From Evernia prunastri (Eukaryota; Ascomycota; Lecanoromycetes; Lecanorales; Parmeliaceae): a stretch of 64,000 nucleotides of DNA. Positions 32,438 through 42,223 of the stretch are shown here, piece after piece. The notes beneath the pieces were generated by a model. It worked only from the letters and a program-made list of their open reading frames with translations, was not told the DNA's origin and did not search any database. How positions within the stretch are numbered: position 1 is the stretch's first letter; the number at the start of each line of letters is the position of its first letter. Location: NCBI GenBank assembly GCA_003184365.1, contig NKYR01000001.1, positions 124,001 to 188,000 of the forward strand. Reading direction: 5' to 3'. A program made the position numbers and the translations under genes.

Positions 32438-34480
32438 GTGATTGCTGCATTAGCTTGCATCGTGAAGCTGAAGGACTGCCTTGGCTTTAGGTTGGCGCCG
32501 AGCTTCTGCTGTCCTTCGAGGAAGACCGCAGCGACAGGATTTGAGGGAGCTACGATATCTAGAGCTAAGTCTTTGAACCCGAGCATTCTGTGTGATACTC
32601 ACTGTTGGTAGATATCGTTTGTTGTCATCGCGGCTTCGATCCTGACACAATAGGCTTTCATTACCATGTCCGACAGAACGGGCATTCATTTTCGCCATCC
32701 TTCTCTGCAAAAATGACGTCTAATCGCTTCAATGACTGGAGCAAAAAGTCTCACATGCTCAAAGCGCACAGCTGCCTCGCTTCGTGGACGGAGTGGATGC
32801 CCGAAGAGCTGGCAGCACTCACGATCCAATCATATGGAAGCCGCCAGCTCCGCTCACTTACCTTGAAGCCTACGACCGACAAGACAAGGGCCCAGTGCTA
32901 GGATCGCAAAACTAAGTCCATCCGTTTGGCTCTCGTACCTATGCTCGCACTGACAGAAAGCAGCCTTTTCATAAACGCAGCCCTGCATGCTGGCCTGAAC
33001 CAAAGGTCACCAAACGCTTCGCAGTGCCAATTTTATTCGCGATCGGCTCTCCGCCGTCCATTGGGATTCGCAAGCTGGAAGCTAAGAGGACAGGCATTCT
33101 ATGAGCAACGTCAGTTGGAGTGGAGGTATCAAAAGTCTTGAGGTCGTACAAGACGTTTTTTAAAAAGGCGCGAACATCGAGCTGTGGAGGGGAGGATATT
33201 TGTTCAGGCATGTAGCAACGCGGATATGGCTCTTACGAAACTGTAAAACTGTGGTGGGACACCATACCGCTGTTTTTGTGAGCAGATGTGGAGCCGAGGT
33301 ATGAGGGACGTGGGAAGGCAGAGAGGCCTGAGAGAAGTCGTGCCCAGAGCAAGCATCGCTTCTTGATCGTTATGCAACCGTATCTCTCGTCGTAACTTAT
33401 AGATCTTCAATATAACAGGGTCTCATGGTCGAGAGATTGTTCATGTAAGAGCGCGTTTTGCAAATGCCACGTGGCTCATTAGAGGAGCAAGAAGCTGAAT
33501 AATCTTGACACAAGCTTCACAAATACAATATTGTCGCGCAGCATAACAGAGTACCATGCGAACTAAAATGTAAGTCTTCCTAAAGTAGCAAAGTACGATG
33601 TCCATGCGATTTTCCCTTGTGTCTACGCTGACCTACCTTTATACATACCAGTCGTCTTTCCAGTTACAGCCATTTTGAGTACGTCTAGCCATTTCTTACA
33701 ATAGCTTCTCTCGGCGTAAGCTCTTTTCCCCATGTCCTCAAGCCTTCTTTAAGTAATGACTTGAGATACAACGCATACTGTCCCGCCCACGGACACTGTC
33801 TGATTCAGCGTCAAGTTATCCAAGGGCTTGGTGAGGGTAAATAGCGGGAATGGTGGTGGATGCGAGGAGACTAGGAACGTTGGAGGAGCGATCTGGTAGA
33901 TGTTAGCACATTTCTTGCTTCTGCATCACCATGACAAATACAGTCCAGACTAGCACATACCATAAGCCCGTTTGACCCTTCGTTGGTGTTTCATTCCAAG
34001 TAGTCACAGTGCGAAAGTCTACCCCTGCGGAAGGACGTTGACACAATATTCCGGACATACCCTTCAGGTGGGTTGGTCTCTTCTTGCTACGGTGTTTTCA
34101 AGTTGTGTGAAAATTGTTGCTCCTTGAGAGGCGCTCCGCAGGAGGCCATGAGTTGCTTCTTGAGGAATCCATTGCATGATGAGAAGAATCTCTTCTTCGA
34201 GGGCAAACGGTGACCTGTCCATTCTGTGGGGCGACTCAAAGACTATCTATGTCAGTAGCTGGACTTTGCTCATGCGTGATTTCGAAGCACTTGCGGTTGT
34301 AATCGATCAATTATCCTTGTACAACATAGACTCTGCGGGAAGTACTTCTCCCCGATAGAACAGGACAGTTCTAAAGAGAGGAGCTATTAGTCAAGAATGA
34401 ATGCTGTCTGAATGAACCGTAGATAATGATCTGGCTATGTCGCGATAAATACAGGCGTAGAGATAGGATTCGCGGGACAT
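32438..34480. other. No gene recognised
   Basis: About 2 kb of short frames on both strands. None has a recognisable domain or a convincing splice partner. Short GTAAGT-like sites occur (for example 33569) without coding flanks. It may be decayed sequence. Confidence 0.4.
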
Positions 34481-34483
34481 CAT

Positions 34484-34732
34484 CACGTGACGGCGCTAGC
34501 GAGCTTCACAACTACCACAAATTCCCGCTTCTACCGTTTCTCTTCTCTCCTCTCTTCGAGCGACTGGTTGGTGATAGAGCGGCCATGCTGCTTGTCAAGG
34601 CCAATCAGAACCTTCCCCCTAGCTCACTAGGGGCTCGAGACTGAGGTCTCTGACGGGTTCTAGGACCGTCAATTTCCCCGCACTGTCGGACCGAAGCGCA
34701 GCTGCCTACATAAAAAATTCTTCAAAGTCAGA
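34484..34732 (+). promoter_or_regulatory. Structured leader module, copy 3
   Basis: CACGTGA (34484-34490) and GCGCTAGCG (34493-34501) are followed by a T/C-rich stretch (34520-34560) and GACTGGTTGGTGATAGAGCGGC. H1 is CCCCTAG-CTCA-CTAGGGG (34616-34633). H4 is GAGAC-TGAG-GTCTC (34637-34650). H5 is GACGGxTTCTAGGACCGTC (34652-34670). H6 is weak. An ATG (34733, MASSSAP) follows. H3 is missing. The box-to-H1 distance is 123 nt. Confidence 0.65.
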
Positions 34733-34748
34733 CATGGCATCATCTTCG

Positions 34749-34870
34749 GCCCCCTACCTAGCTAGGGGGCTGTTGATATCATGGATTCGAGACTGAGGTC
34801 TCAAACGGGTTCGAGGACCCTAAACCCCGCACTGTCGCACTGAGGCGACAGTTTGCACACCTAAAATGAG
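34749..34870 (+). repeat. Second partial leader module in tandem with copy 3
   Basis: H1-like stem GCCCCCTA..TAGGGGGC (34749-34770, 8 bp perfect). H4 is GAGACTGAGGTCTC (about 34789-34802). H5 is GGGTTCGAGGACCC and H6 is CTGTCGC-ACTGAG-GCGACAG. It sits right after the ATG GCA TCA start that follows copy 3, and a similar ATG..GCATCA start follows it at 34871. This suggests a tandem duplication of the hairpin-plus-start unit. Confidence 0.65.
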
Positions 34871-35329
34871 ATGTCTCAAATGGCATCACCGTCTTCTTCA
34901 CAGCAGACAGAAGATGACCAAGCTCGCATCAACAGGCTTGAGCGCTAGCTCGCCGACACTGGGGCGGGGCTCGCCACCAGCAGATCTACCCACAACAGCG
35001 ACCTCGATGAGATCGAAAAGTACGAGCTGGAGAAAGAGCGCCTCCTCGTATAGAATGACCGCATGAAGCGCCTCGTGGACGAAAAGCCCGATCAAGGCAA
35101 CCCGAATCTGCCTCAAGCTTCTAGCAACAAGAAGGATGACCGGGCTGTCAAAATACTCCGGATCAAGATGGCAGAACCGGAGAAGGCTAGTAAAAAGGGG
35201 AATGAAGAGACCTAGACACTCCGTGAAGAGATCCAGTGACTTCGTGAGTAGATCAAGATACTTCAAGAGGAAGTCACACGAGTGGTCAGCATCGGTCATG
35301 AATATACGGGCGCGGTAGGTTCAAAGTAA
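34871..35329 (+). pseudogene. Coiled-coil ORF with five in-frame stops
   Basis: ATG 34871 follows the paired leader modules. The frame reads as a Lys/Glu/Leu-rich coiled coil, broken by TAG 34946, TAG 35051, TAG 35213, TGA 35237 and TAG 35249. Each lies where a Gln (CAG) or Arg (CGA) codon would fit the heptad context (for example EET-stop-TLREEIQ). All can be explained by single C-to-T transitions, four of them in a CpA context. More coiled-coil sequence continues after 35377 in another frame. No family was recognised. Confidence 0.5.
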
Positions 35330-35489
35330 GCAATCCTAGGGTCTTCTCATCAAAGAAAAAGCTAATCAACTCCTAGTGCGATCGAACATGACTGCCAAAT
35401 GTAAAGGTCGTCTTGCAGAAACGTCACGCATGGAAGCGGAGGCAAAACTCGTTCACGAGAGCGAACTTGTCGAAGCCGATAGAGTCATC

Positions 35490-35650
35490 CGCCCAAAAAG
35501 TTTGGACCCCCTTTTTGAGCGGTGCCCTTCGAAAGTACTCGCCCTCTCCGCCTGAAAGCTTGGACCCCCTCTTTGAACGGTGCCCTTCAAGACTTCTTAC
35601 TCTCCTCCGCCCAAAAAGTTTGGACCCCCTTTTTGAACGGTGCCCTCGAC
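35490..35650 (+). repeat. Three tandem 60-bp hairpin repeats, second locus
   Basis: Units near 35491, 35551 and 35611 carry CAAAAAG (or TGAAAG), then TTTGGACCCC, CTTTTTGA and CGGTGCCCT. They are the same family as the array at 30.15 kb, with both arms changed together. The period here is exactly 60 bp and a frame reading SLDPLFERCPS is kept. Confidence 0.75.
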
Positions 35651-37682
35651 ACTTCCTATGCCTAGAACGCCAAAACCCTGAACCAGTCAAGACGAGAGTT
35701 GGACCTTCTCAACTCGCTAAATAAGGGGAGAAAAGCAGCAGACTACGCTCCTGACGCAACAAAGTCTAGCCTCCTGGTCGCACATGGTGGAACAAAGGTT
35801 CCTGGAAGCTCAAAGACTCCCCCAGTTGTGAGTGTGTCGGCTCTGAAAGACCAAGCCAGTGTGTTCACACCGTCGGCAGCTCCAACACAGGAGTGCAGAA
35901 GGTCGAGGCAGACGATGACTTCATTACATCGCCGAAAGGAAGGTCGGTAGCCGTCGGTCGACCCACCTCTGGGACTTCCTCCGCAGCTCCGAGAGCATCA
36001 GAAAATCCCTATGATGCACTATCCGAGCTTTGAGGTACCGTGCTTATACTTCGCTCTCAAACAAGCCGCTCCCACGGAGCCAGGCAGTCAATCAAAGCAA
36101 GACTGGGAGGCAAGGGTAGAAACATGGGTGCCCTTCACCTTATGCTAGATGTGAAAAGAGGACGATGCATGAGAGAACGGTAGTCGCTGTGAAGCAAAAC
36201 CAGGGGGTAGACGAGCAAGAGCCTACCAACCCGCGTTCGTACACCCAGTCAGCTGCGGTGACTCAGGTACCGATTGCTCCGCCACCTTCAGGTCCATCGA
36301 GGATGTAAGAGCTTCGCAAGCCATCTGCATCTACCCTAAAACCTGCAGTAGTAAAGACGCCGTTGACCGACTGGGAGTTGGAATTCATGGAACACGCGAA
36401 GAAAGAGGCATCGGAAGATCTTGTGGCTGTGTCTAATCTTTTGGCAATAAGAGCTCAGAAAATTAGAGACACAGTTCGAGACATCTTTGAGCCTCAACCG
36501 ACTGATAAAGCTACCCAATAAATGCTGATGGACCTTCATAGGAAACGCAGTCCGGGATCCCGAGCAAGTTTTTGGATGAAATTGTTGATGGAAACTCTTG
36601 GCAACACCCGTGGGAACAGATTGGCTAGCACTAAGGACACCAAGGAGGAGGACCCGAGTGCAGAGCTAAGGGACCTTTAATCCGATGTTCAAGATGCCGT
36701 GAACTACCCCAAGATTACCAAGGGTAAATGCAAGGAGGACCTGAAGTCGGCCACGACACCAAGGACAAGGAGGTGGAAGGCCAGGGAAACGCCAAGGTCC
36801 GCCAAGTCCCCTAGAGCAAGAAGGTGGAAGACGTGAAGACTAAGCCTGAAATGGTACTTTGGGACTACGGAACGACTTTTGAGCTCGAGAACGAACCTGG
36901 TCTCATTGAGACGCACTTCGAGGAAATGGCAATGAGTTTTCAGAGCATATTGGATGCGACAAATAGCAACTCGATGGTTTTCGACCTAAGAAATCTCCAG
37001 TCGGCACAAGGCGGGAACCTCGAGAAACAGTGTGCCAGCGAAACTACGCCTTGTGAAGGAGCTGGAAGAGCAGAAGTCGAACGCTGAGGCGCAAGCTGCC
37101 CACCTAGAGGAGATTATTCCGTGCCTGGAGCAGAATATCAATAGTCTGATGGACTACAGGCAACCAGATAGAACGCTAAAGATTTGGAAGATCCATGTGC
37201 CAGTCTGAGAAAGGAAACCGCCTTAGCTCAGGACCTTGCCGATATCTATGGTGGGGTAGAGCTTTCGCAAAGGAAGATCTCAGAGCGAAAGTCTGCGGAA
37301 GACAACGAGCAAACTATCAAGACATACGCTAACGCGCAAGTGACGGACGATTCTGATAGGTCATATTCACCAATCCCTGGGATTCAAATCCTATCACACG
37401 AGATCAATGCTCCCGGATCACCGTCAACTACAGCAGATGTCCCAGAGGAAGCTTATCCCGCTTTAGCTACCTGATATGGATGAATTCGCAAAAGAGCAGG
37501 AAACTCAGCCCAAGCTCGAGGGCAAGTCTAAGACGCTCCGGTCTCAATATTTGGTGCTCGACGATCAGAGTTGCAGCCTCCAAGCGCAATCTACGAAACG
37601 GGGCAAACTTTTCAAGAGACTTATGCAGTGACTATGAAGCGCTGATGTAGAAGGGGCTTTCGTGGTCAAATGCGATTTGTTC
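35651..37682 (+). other. Fragmentary coiled-coil-like coding remnants
   Basis: Several short plus-strand frames have coding-like character: a Ser/Pro/Lys segment near 35700-35950, an acidic segment near 36824-37010 (FELENEPGLIETHFEEMAMS) and a heptad stretch near 37040-37150 (VKELEEQKSNAEAQAAHLEEI). They lie in different frames with many stops, so no intact gene can be drawn. They are probably remnants of one or more decayed module-linked genes. Confidence 0.35.
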
Positions 37683-38398
37683 ATGATTGGACCAAAATTT
37701 ATATCGGACCGCAGCACACGTATTACACCATTCCCAAACGCCTGATTTAACACTTCTTAGAATATGCCACAGTATGTCTCGAGGCCAGATTTGCCAAGGC
37801 TGCTGCGAACGCTCTTTGGCTCCCAGACATCGATATAGATGTGTTCCAATTATTGTGGCAACAGTTTTACACCGGTGAGTTCGACATTCAGCGCTATTGC
37901 AACAAAGACAACGATTGGTGGCGTTTAGAGGAGCATGAACAGCGCCAACCTATGTGTCAGGCCTTATGCAGACTGTACATGCTCGGCGAGCGCTTGCTTT
38001 TCGACTGCAGGTTCCTGCAAGGCAGAGTGCGGCGGGATCTCGAAACGCTACTCGAACAAACAGAGGTCTCGCCATTCACGCCCGAAATATTCCGGGAACT
38101 CTTCCGGGAAATTCTCTCAAATTCGGCCCCAGGGAAATATGAATGGTCCTGGAGGTCTGAACATTTGAGAGTCATGGTGCTCAGTCACTGGTGGAGCTTC
38201 CAGCCCTGTAACACAACCAATTACTACGATTACATTAAGTGTTTCGAGCAGGAGGGAGCGTTCGCCGCTGAGATGATGGTAAATATGGCAAGAGCAATCC
38301 AGTGGGCAGTTGAGCGTTGGGAGATGCATACCAACTCTACTGTCGATGTCAGCGCGAATAAAAGGGAACATGCTGAAAATGACAGCATTTGTCAATAG
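37683..38398 (+). pseudogene. BTB/POZ-like domain protein, interrupted
   Basis: From ATG 37683 the frame reads MIGPKIYIGP..YYTIPKRLI, then TAA (37748-37750), then HFLEYATVCLEARFAKAAANALWLPDIDID and VFQLLWQQFYTGEFD. This is the order seen in fungal BTB domains (ligand strand, dimer helix, acidic strand, then the VFxxLxxxxYTG helix). The C-terminal part (LCRLYMLGERLLFDCRFLQGR) matches the helical extension usual in these proteins. It ends at 38398. Without the TAA (possibly CAA) the gene would encode 237 residues. Fungal BTB proteins of this kind are numerous and functionally obscure. Confidence 0.45.
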
Positions 38399-38694
38399 GT
38401 CGAGAGAAGACACGGCAGACGAATTGGCCTTTGGCTCGTACTCAGGTACTCGTTGGTGACTTTAGTCTCCGGACACATCAAGAATCCACACTCCAGACTG
38501 TAGCGGCTCTTACGCAACAACAAAAGATTTTGAAGAAGAACAATTCGTGTATAAGCTGTAATTTGAAATACTTCCTATAGACTTTGCACCATCATTTTTA
38601 TTATAAGTCCGATTGTTATTGAGATATCGTGTTCTTAATAAAAGCACAATTTTTGATGTGTCCGGAGTCACCAACGAGTACATCTGTACCTTCA

Positions 38695-38924
38695 CCTTAC
38701 GTACAACGACAGACTTCCGTGCCTTTAGTCAATGTTTCGAACTGGATGGGTCGTTTGTGGCGGCAATCATGGAACACATGGCGGAGGAGCTGTTGTGGGT
38801 TGTGGAGTGCTGGGGAATGGAGCGAGGGTCGAGGGTGGCTTTCGCCGCAGAAAAGAACGAAGAGGTACAAGAGGAGATTGTTCAGAGCATAGTGGACAAG
38901 ATCATGGAACGTCAACAGTCTTAG
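38695..38924 (+). pseudogene. Partial second copy of the BTB-like protein C-terminus
   Basis: CFELDGSFVAAIMEHMAEELLWVVECWGM parallels CFEQEGAFAAEMMVNMARAIQWAVERWEM in the upstream gene (38245-38335). No start or BTB core precedes it, so it is a truncated duplicate. Confidence 0.45.
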
Positions 38925-39142
38925 TTTGGCTGAAGGGCTGGGTGTGTGCGGGTAGGATAATATGGTCCGATGAGCGGTGAGAATGCCCAAGATTGATGTA
39001 TCTCAGAGACTATATTCGGATACCTGGTCTCTATTCGTGCGACTAGCTAGAAATATCTAATCCGTCTCTATTCCTCACCATCTATTAAAACACTGAGTGA
39101 TCCTCTCCTATCTTCTGCCAATGGTTTCGTGCGAACTCTGAC

Positions 39143-40003
39143 TCAGATGCCATACTTCCGGCAGTAGCATACTCCCCCTCGCTTTGTCTCTCGCCTCAAA
39201 CAGGTAGGAAGCCAAGCCACATCCTCCTCTCTCAAACCATGCAGATGGATCCCCGTCAATCCAAGCCCCCGGTGCAAGCACAGGAACCAGTCCCAGTTTT
39301 TGATTGTCATGACGCACTCAACCAGCATGCCATGCCACACGATCTTGCGATGGTCCACGTAGTGGATCGTCACAACGGCTTCCTGGGACTCCGTGAATCT
39401 TGAATAGCTGACCGTGACCTCATCGTCATCGAGCTTTGCGCGAAAGACAACAACGTTCCCAAAATCGTGGCGAAGGCTGTCCAACGCTGCTTTGTGCAGC
39501 CCCTCCATTTCTTCGCTTTCAGCAAGCTTGGCGTAGAGACACTATTCATTCCGCAATATCTGTTAGCAATCCATACTTTCAACAAGCGTTGCAGAAAAGA
39601 AGCACGCATTGATTCGCACCTTATCTTTTCTAGCAGCTTCCTTTTCCATCTCCTCCCTCTTCTCGACGGTCTTTCGGATCTGGTCTCTCTGGCAATTATC
39701 CAGCCATCGGAGCCGCTTCAAGATCTCGGGTCCTTGCTTTGCCAACTCTTCCACGTCGGAGGGATTCCCCATTCTCAGTAGTAGCTTCATTGTGTCCAAA
39801 TGCTCAGTGACACCGCTGATAATAGTGGCCAGCTCCTCGGTCACGGCTTTCAACCCAGAAGGATCGCTTGTTTGCTCATCGATAGGCGATCCGTTGAGCT
39901 TTGGTCTCTTCGCATCGGTGTTAACATTGAAGGTTTTTTCCGCGCTCTTTCGTTTTTGGGGAGCAGTCTGCACCATCGTAGCAGCGGCTGAGTTGACGGA
40001 CAT
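39143..40003 (-). CDS. Hypothetical protein with coiled coil, two exons
   Basis: Minus-strand exons 40003-39620 and 39541-39143 are joined across a 78-bp intron (AAG|GTGCGA ... TTGCTAACAG ... ATAG), both phase 0, giving 260 residues. The N-terminus has a Lys/Arg-rich segment (PQKRKSAEKTFNVNTDAKRPK), a possible nuclear signal. It is followed by helical segments (LATIISGVTEHLDTMKLLLRMG, LKRLRWLDNCQRDQIRKTVEKREEMEKEAARK). Exon 2 is a compact region with strands (VVVFRAKLDDDEVTVSYSRF, EAVVTIHYVDHRKIVWHGML) ending in a Cys/Tyr/Arg tail. No named family was recognised. Unlike most of the island it is intact, and the frame is restored by splicing. Confidence 0.55.
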
Positions 40004-40744
40004 CTAATCGCGAGGAGAAGGCGGGTTGGATAGAGGGCTGTTGGTGTAATTCCTCAGGTTTGCTATGTCCGGGAGCGCGTTGGAAGGTCTAAATACAACC
40101 AGGCAGTAAAATGTCAACTTGCTGAAAGCAGGATTTGTCAAGTGAAGTACAGAAACGTTGTGTTGATTCTAGAAGTCCGTAGCGGCTCAGCGCAAATAAC
40201 CCTGCCTGGCGTAAATGCATTATCTCACAGAGTGTCCACATCTCTTTTCCAAATTTACAGGTTTCTGGGCGATTCTGTAGTCCAATAGATACAATACATC
40301 GGTGCTCCCTTCAGCCACAACGCGCTCTAAGCCACCGCAGACTCTTTGATGACTGTAAATAGAAGAGCCTCTTTGTCTACATCGGATGAGCGACTTTGGT
40401 GCTCCTACCCCTATGACGTAGTCCCCATACTATTGCCTTCGAGGTGTAATTCCTTCCCAAGCCCCTTTCCCTTTCGTCCACCAGAAACAGCACGTAGTAT
40501 AGTCTCCTTCCCATAGATCCAGCTGAAAAGTATGTCGTCGTAGCCTTTCACTCTACTGAGGTGAAGCCAGCTTTCTGTCATCAACTCCATAGTCTCGAAG
40601 GCCTGACGGTTCCGTGCTTTCATCACCCATGCTGTTTGCCGCTCTCTTGTTCCGCCGAGTGAGCGCTCGAGCTATGACCTAAATACTCCATCCCAAGTGA
40701 CTCTGATGAAGTGGCCTTCTGGAGATGAAGTATTAGCGATTACA
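40004..40744. other. No gene recognised
   Basis: This lies between two minus-strand genes. It should hold the promoter of the 39.1-40.0 kb gene and the 3' end region of the next. A 71-codon minus frame (40411-40626) shows no recognisable content. Confidence 0.4.
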
Positions 40745-41881
40745 TTAGTCCGATGTTTTGGCAATGGCGTTCAGGGCCTTTTGTATCTGAGCTGGCTTCA
40801 AATTTCGCTGGTGCTTCATCTTCTCCGCCACTGGCATAATCTTATCGTGCCCCTTGCGTGATTGGCGGAGGTCTTCTGCAAGCTCCCGGATAGTCTTGCT
40901 CTGATCCTGCGTCAAGGTCTGCAGTGAGTTGTTTTCGGTTCTGAGCTTTAGAATTTCAGCCTCCAGTGCCTCTATGTGTTCACGTGTAAAGATGGGGTCT
41001 GCTTCATTAGCTTCAATAGTCTCTTCAAGAGGCTTTTCGGCCTCCTGGTGGACTTTTCCAAGATCTTGAGGCTTGACATCGTGGATGGGAACTTGATACA
41101 AGTTCATCACGGGATCGCCGTACTCATCTAGATGCTGAGAGGATGGTGGTGTGTTGTTGTTCACCGCATCCTTCAGCGGTCTAAGACACGTCTTCTCAAA
41201 ATTCTCGAGCGCTAGGGCGGGGCCCATGAACCAGACCATGATCGTGTAGCTTGGCTCTGCTGCCCCAAACATGCGCTCCAAATTTGCGAACCAGTCATCA
41301 TTCTCCAGATTCTTGACCATCTCCATATTCAACGGCGATGTCTTGTGGGCATTGCTCTTGAAACCCATGCAATACAACCTAGAGTAATCGTTCTCGTTCC
41401 TGCAAAGCTTTTCGATGGCAGGCGGAAAGGTCTTCTCAAAATGCATGCCCTCGATCCTCAATTCGCCTCCAATTTTCACTCCAGGCTCCCAGCCTATGCC
41501 GAAGGTCTCGCAATGATCGGTCGACCGGGAGTTGATGCCGTCCTTGGCGAACCTGAAAGTTAGTCCGATAAAAGGTCGTCCTGATCGGCCTGGACCGAGA
41601 ATGAGCTTCATACCCCTGCCCTGCGTGACGGAGAATAGATCGCCCATGATTCTAAAATCGTCAATCTTGATTGCACAGTCGAGCCTATAAGGTTCGTAGA
41701 GGTGATCAAGACTTATTGGTCGGTCTTTAGCAGGACTGCCACATGACATCTCATCGAGAACTGCGCCCATCGCTGGTTCTGAGGACAGCGGCTGGCTGAA
41801 GTCCGTGGATGATGCTGAAAAAGCGGTGGATTCATCGTCATCCGAGAGGTCGAGTCGGTCTTCCTCCGGGATATTGTCCAT
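40745..41881 (-). CDS. Helicase-type N-terminal domain fused to a coiled coil
   Basis: An intact 378-residue frame. The middle (HYEKTFPPAIEKLCRNENDYSRLYCMG-like, SNAHKTSPLN, IMVWFMGPALALENFEKTCL, DEYGDPVMNLYQVP) matches the N-terminal region of the broken UPF1-like helicase at 44.5-46.9 kb (PSAIRKLIRMSEEKQRLVC, SNAHKT, MAIWFMIPRKESSYFRNVCL, DENGDPIINYDMP). Instead of a helicase core it continues into an acidic linker and a coiled coil (EHIEALEAEILKLRTENNSL, IRELAEDLRQSRKGHDK). It lies downstream of leader copy 4, but a 16-codon upstream ORF intervenes. Its function is unknown; it could act as a partner or decoy of the helicase (inference). Confidence 0.6.
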   Translation of the reverse strand: MDNIPEEDRLDLSDDDESTAFSASSTDFSQPLSSEPAMGAVLDEMSCGSPAKDRPISLDHLYEPYRLDCAIKIDDFRIMGDLFSVTQGRGMKLILGPGRSGRPFIGLTFRFAKDGINSRSTDHCETFGIGWEPGVKIGGELRIEGMHFEKTFPPAIEKLCRNENDYSRLYCMGFKSNAHKTSPLNMEMVKNLENDDWFANLERMFGAAEPSYTIMVWFMGPALALENFEKTCLRPLKDAVNNNTPPSSQHLDEYGDPVMNLYQVPIHDVKPQDLGKVHQEAEKPLEETIEANEADPIFTREHIEALEAEILKLRTENNSLQTLTQDQSKTIRELAEDLRQSRKGHDKIMPVAEKMKHQRNLKPAQIQKALNAIAKTSD

Positions 41882-41933
41882 GTTTATGACGGCCGCTTCT
41901 CTCGATCCTGGCGAAATAGGCGTCGCTAAGGTA

Positions 41934-42223
41934 TTATTTATCGCGTCGCGTAATTCCTGACGGTTGTGTCTCTTGTGGAGACATCTCTAAATTACCAGCT
42001 GGGGGATAAACCTCCCAGTGGAGAAACACACACGCGCACACACGGACACACGGACACGAGGTCCTCGGTAGCTTTGTCCTCTGCTTAGCAGAGGGAGTTC
42101 GTGATAAAAGCAACAAGCAGTGCGCTCTAGCAATATCAGTCACATGAAGAGGGAAAGAAAAGAAGAGGGAATAAGAAGTTTTGTTGTGGTTCCTCGCTTA
42201 GTGCCCCGCTAGTATGCAAGCGT
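41934..42223 (-). promoter_or_regulatory. Structured leader module, copy 4, with a short upstream ORF
   Basis: Reading the minus strand: ACTAGCGGGG (about 42215-42205), AAGCGAGGAACCACAACAAA, a T/C-rich stretch, GTGACTGATATTGCTAGAGCGC, H1 CCTCTGCTTAGCAGAGG (42094-42078), a GTGTGTCC-rich spacer and H3 CTGGGAGGTTTATCCCCCAG (42018-41999). Then comes ATG 41984, opening a 16-codon ORF that stops at 41934. The ATG of the 378-residue protein lies 53 nt further on. H4-H6 are absent. The box-to-H1 distance is about 121 nt. Confidence 0.65.

Noticed and set aside
34806..34820. GGGTTCGAGGACCC resembles a tRNA T-arm / B box
   Set aside because: No acceptor stem, anticodon arm or A box in the right place. 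The same position in other copies is a variable hairpin without the TTCGA loop.
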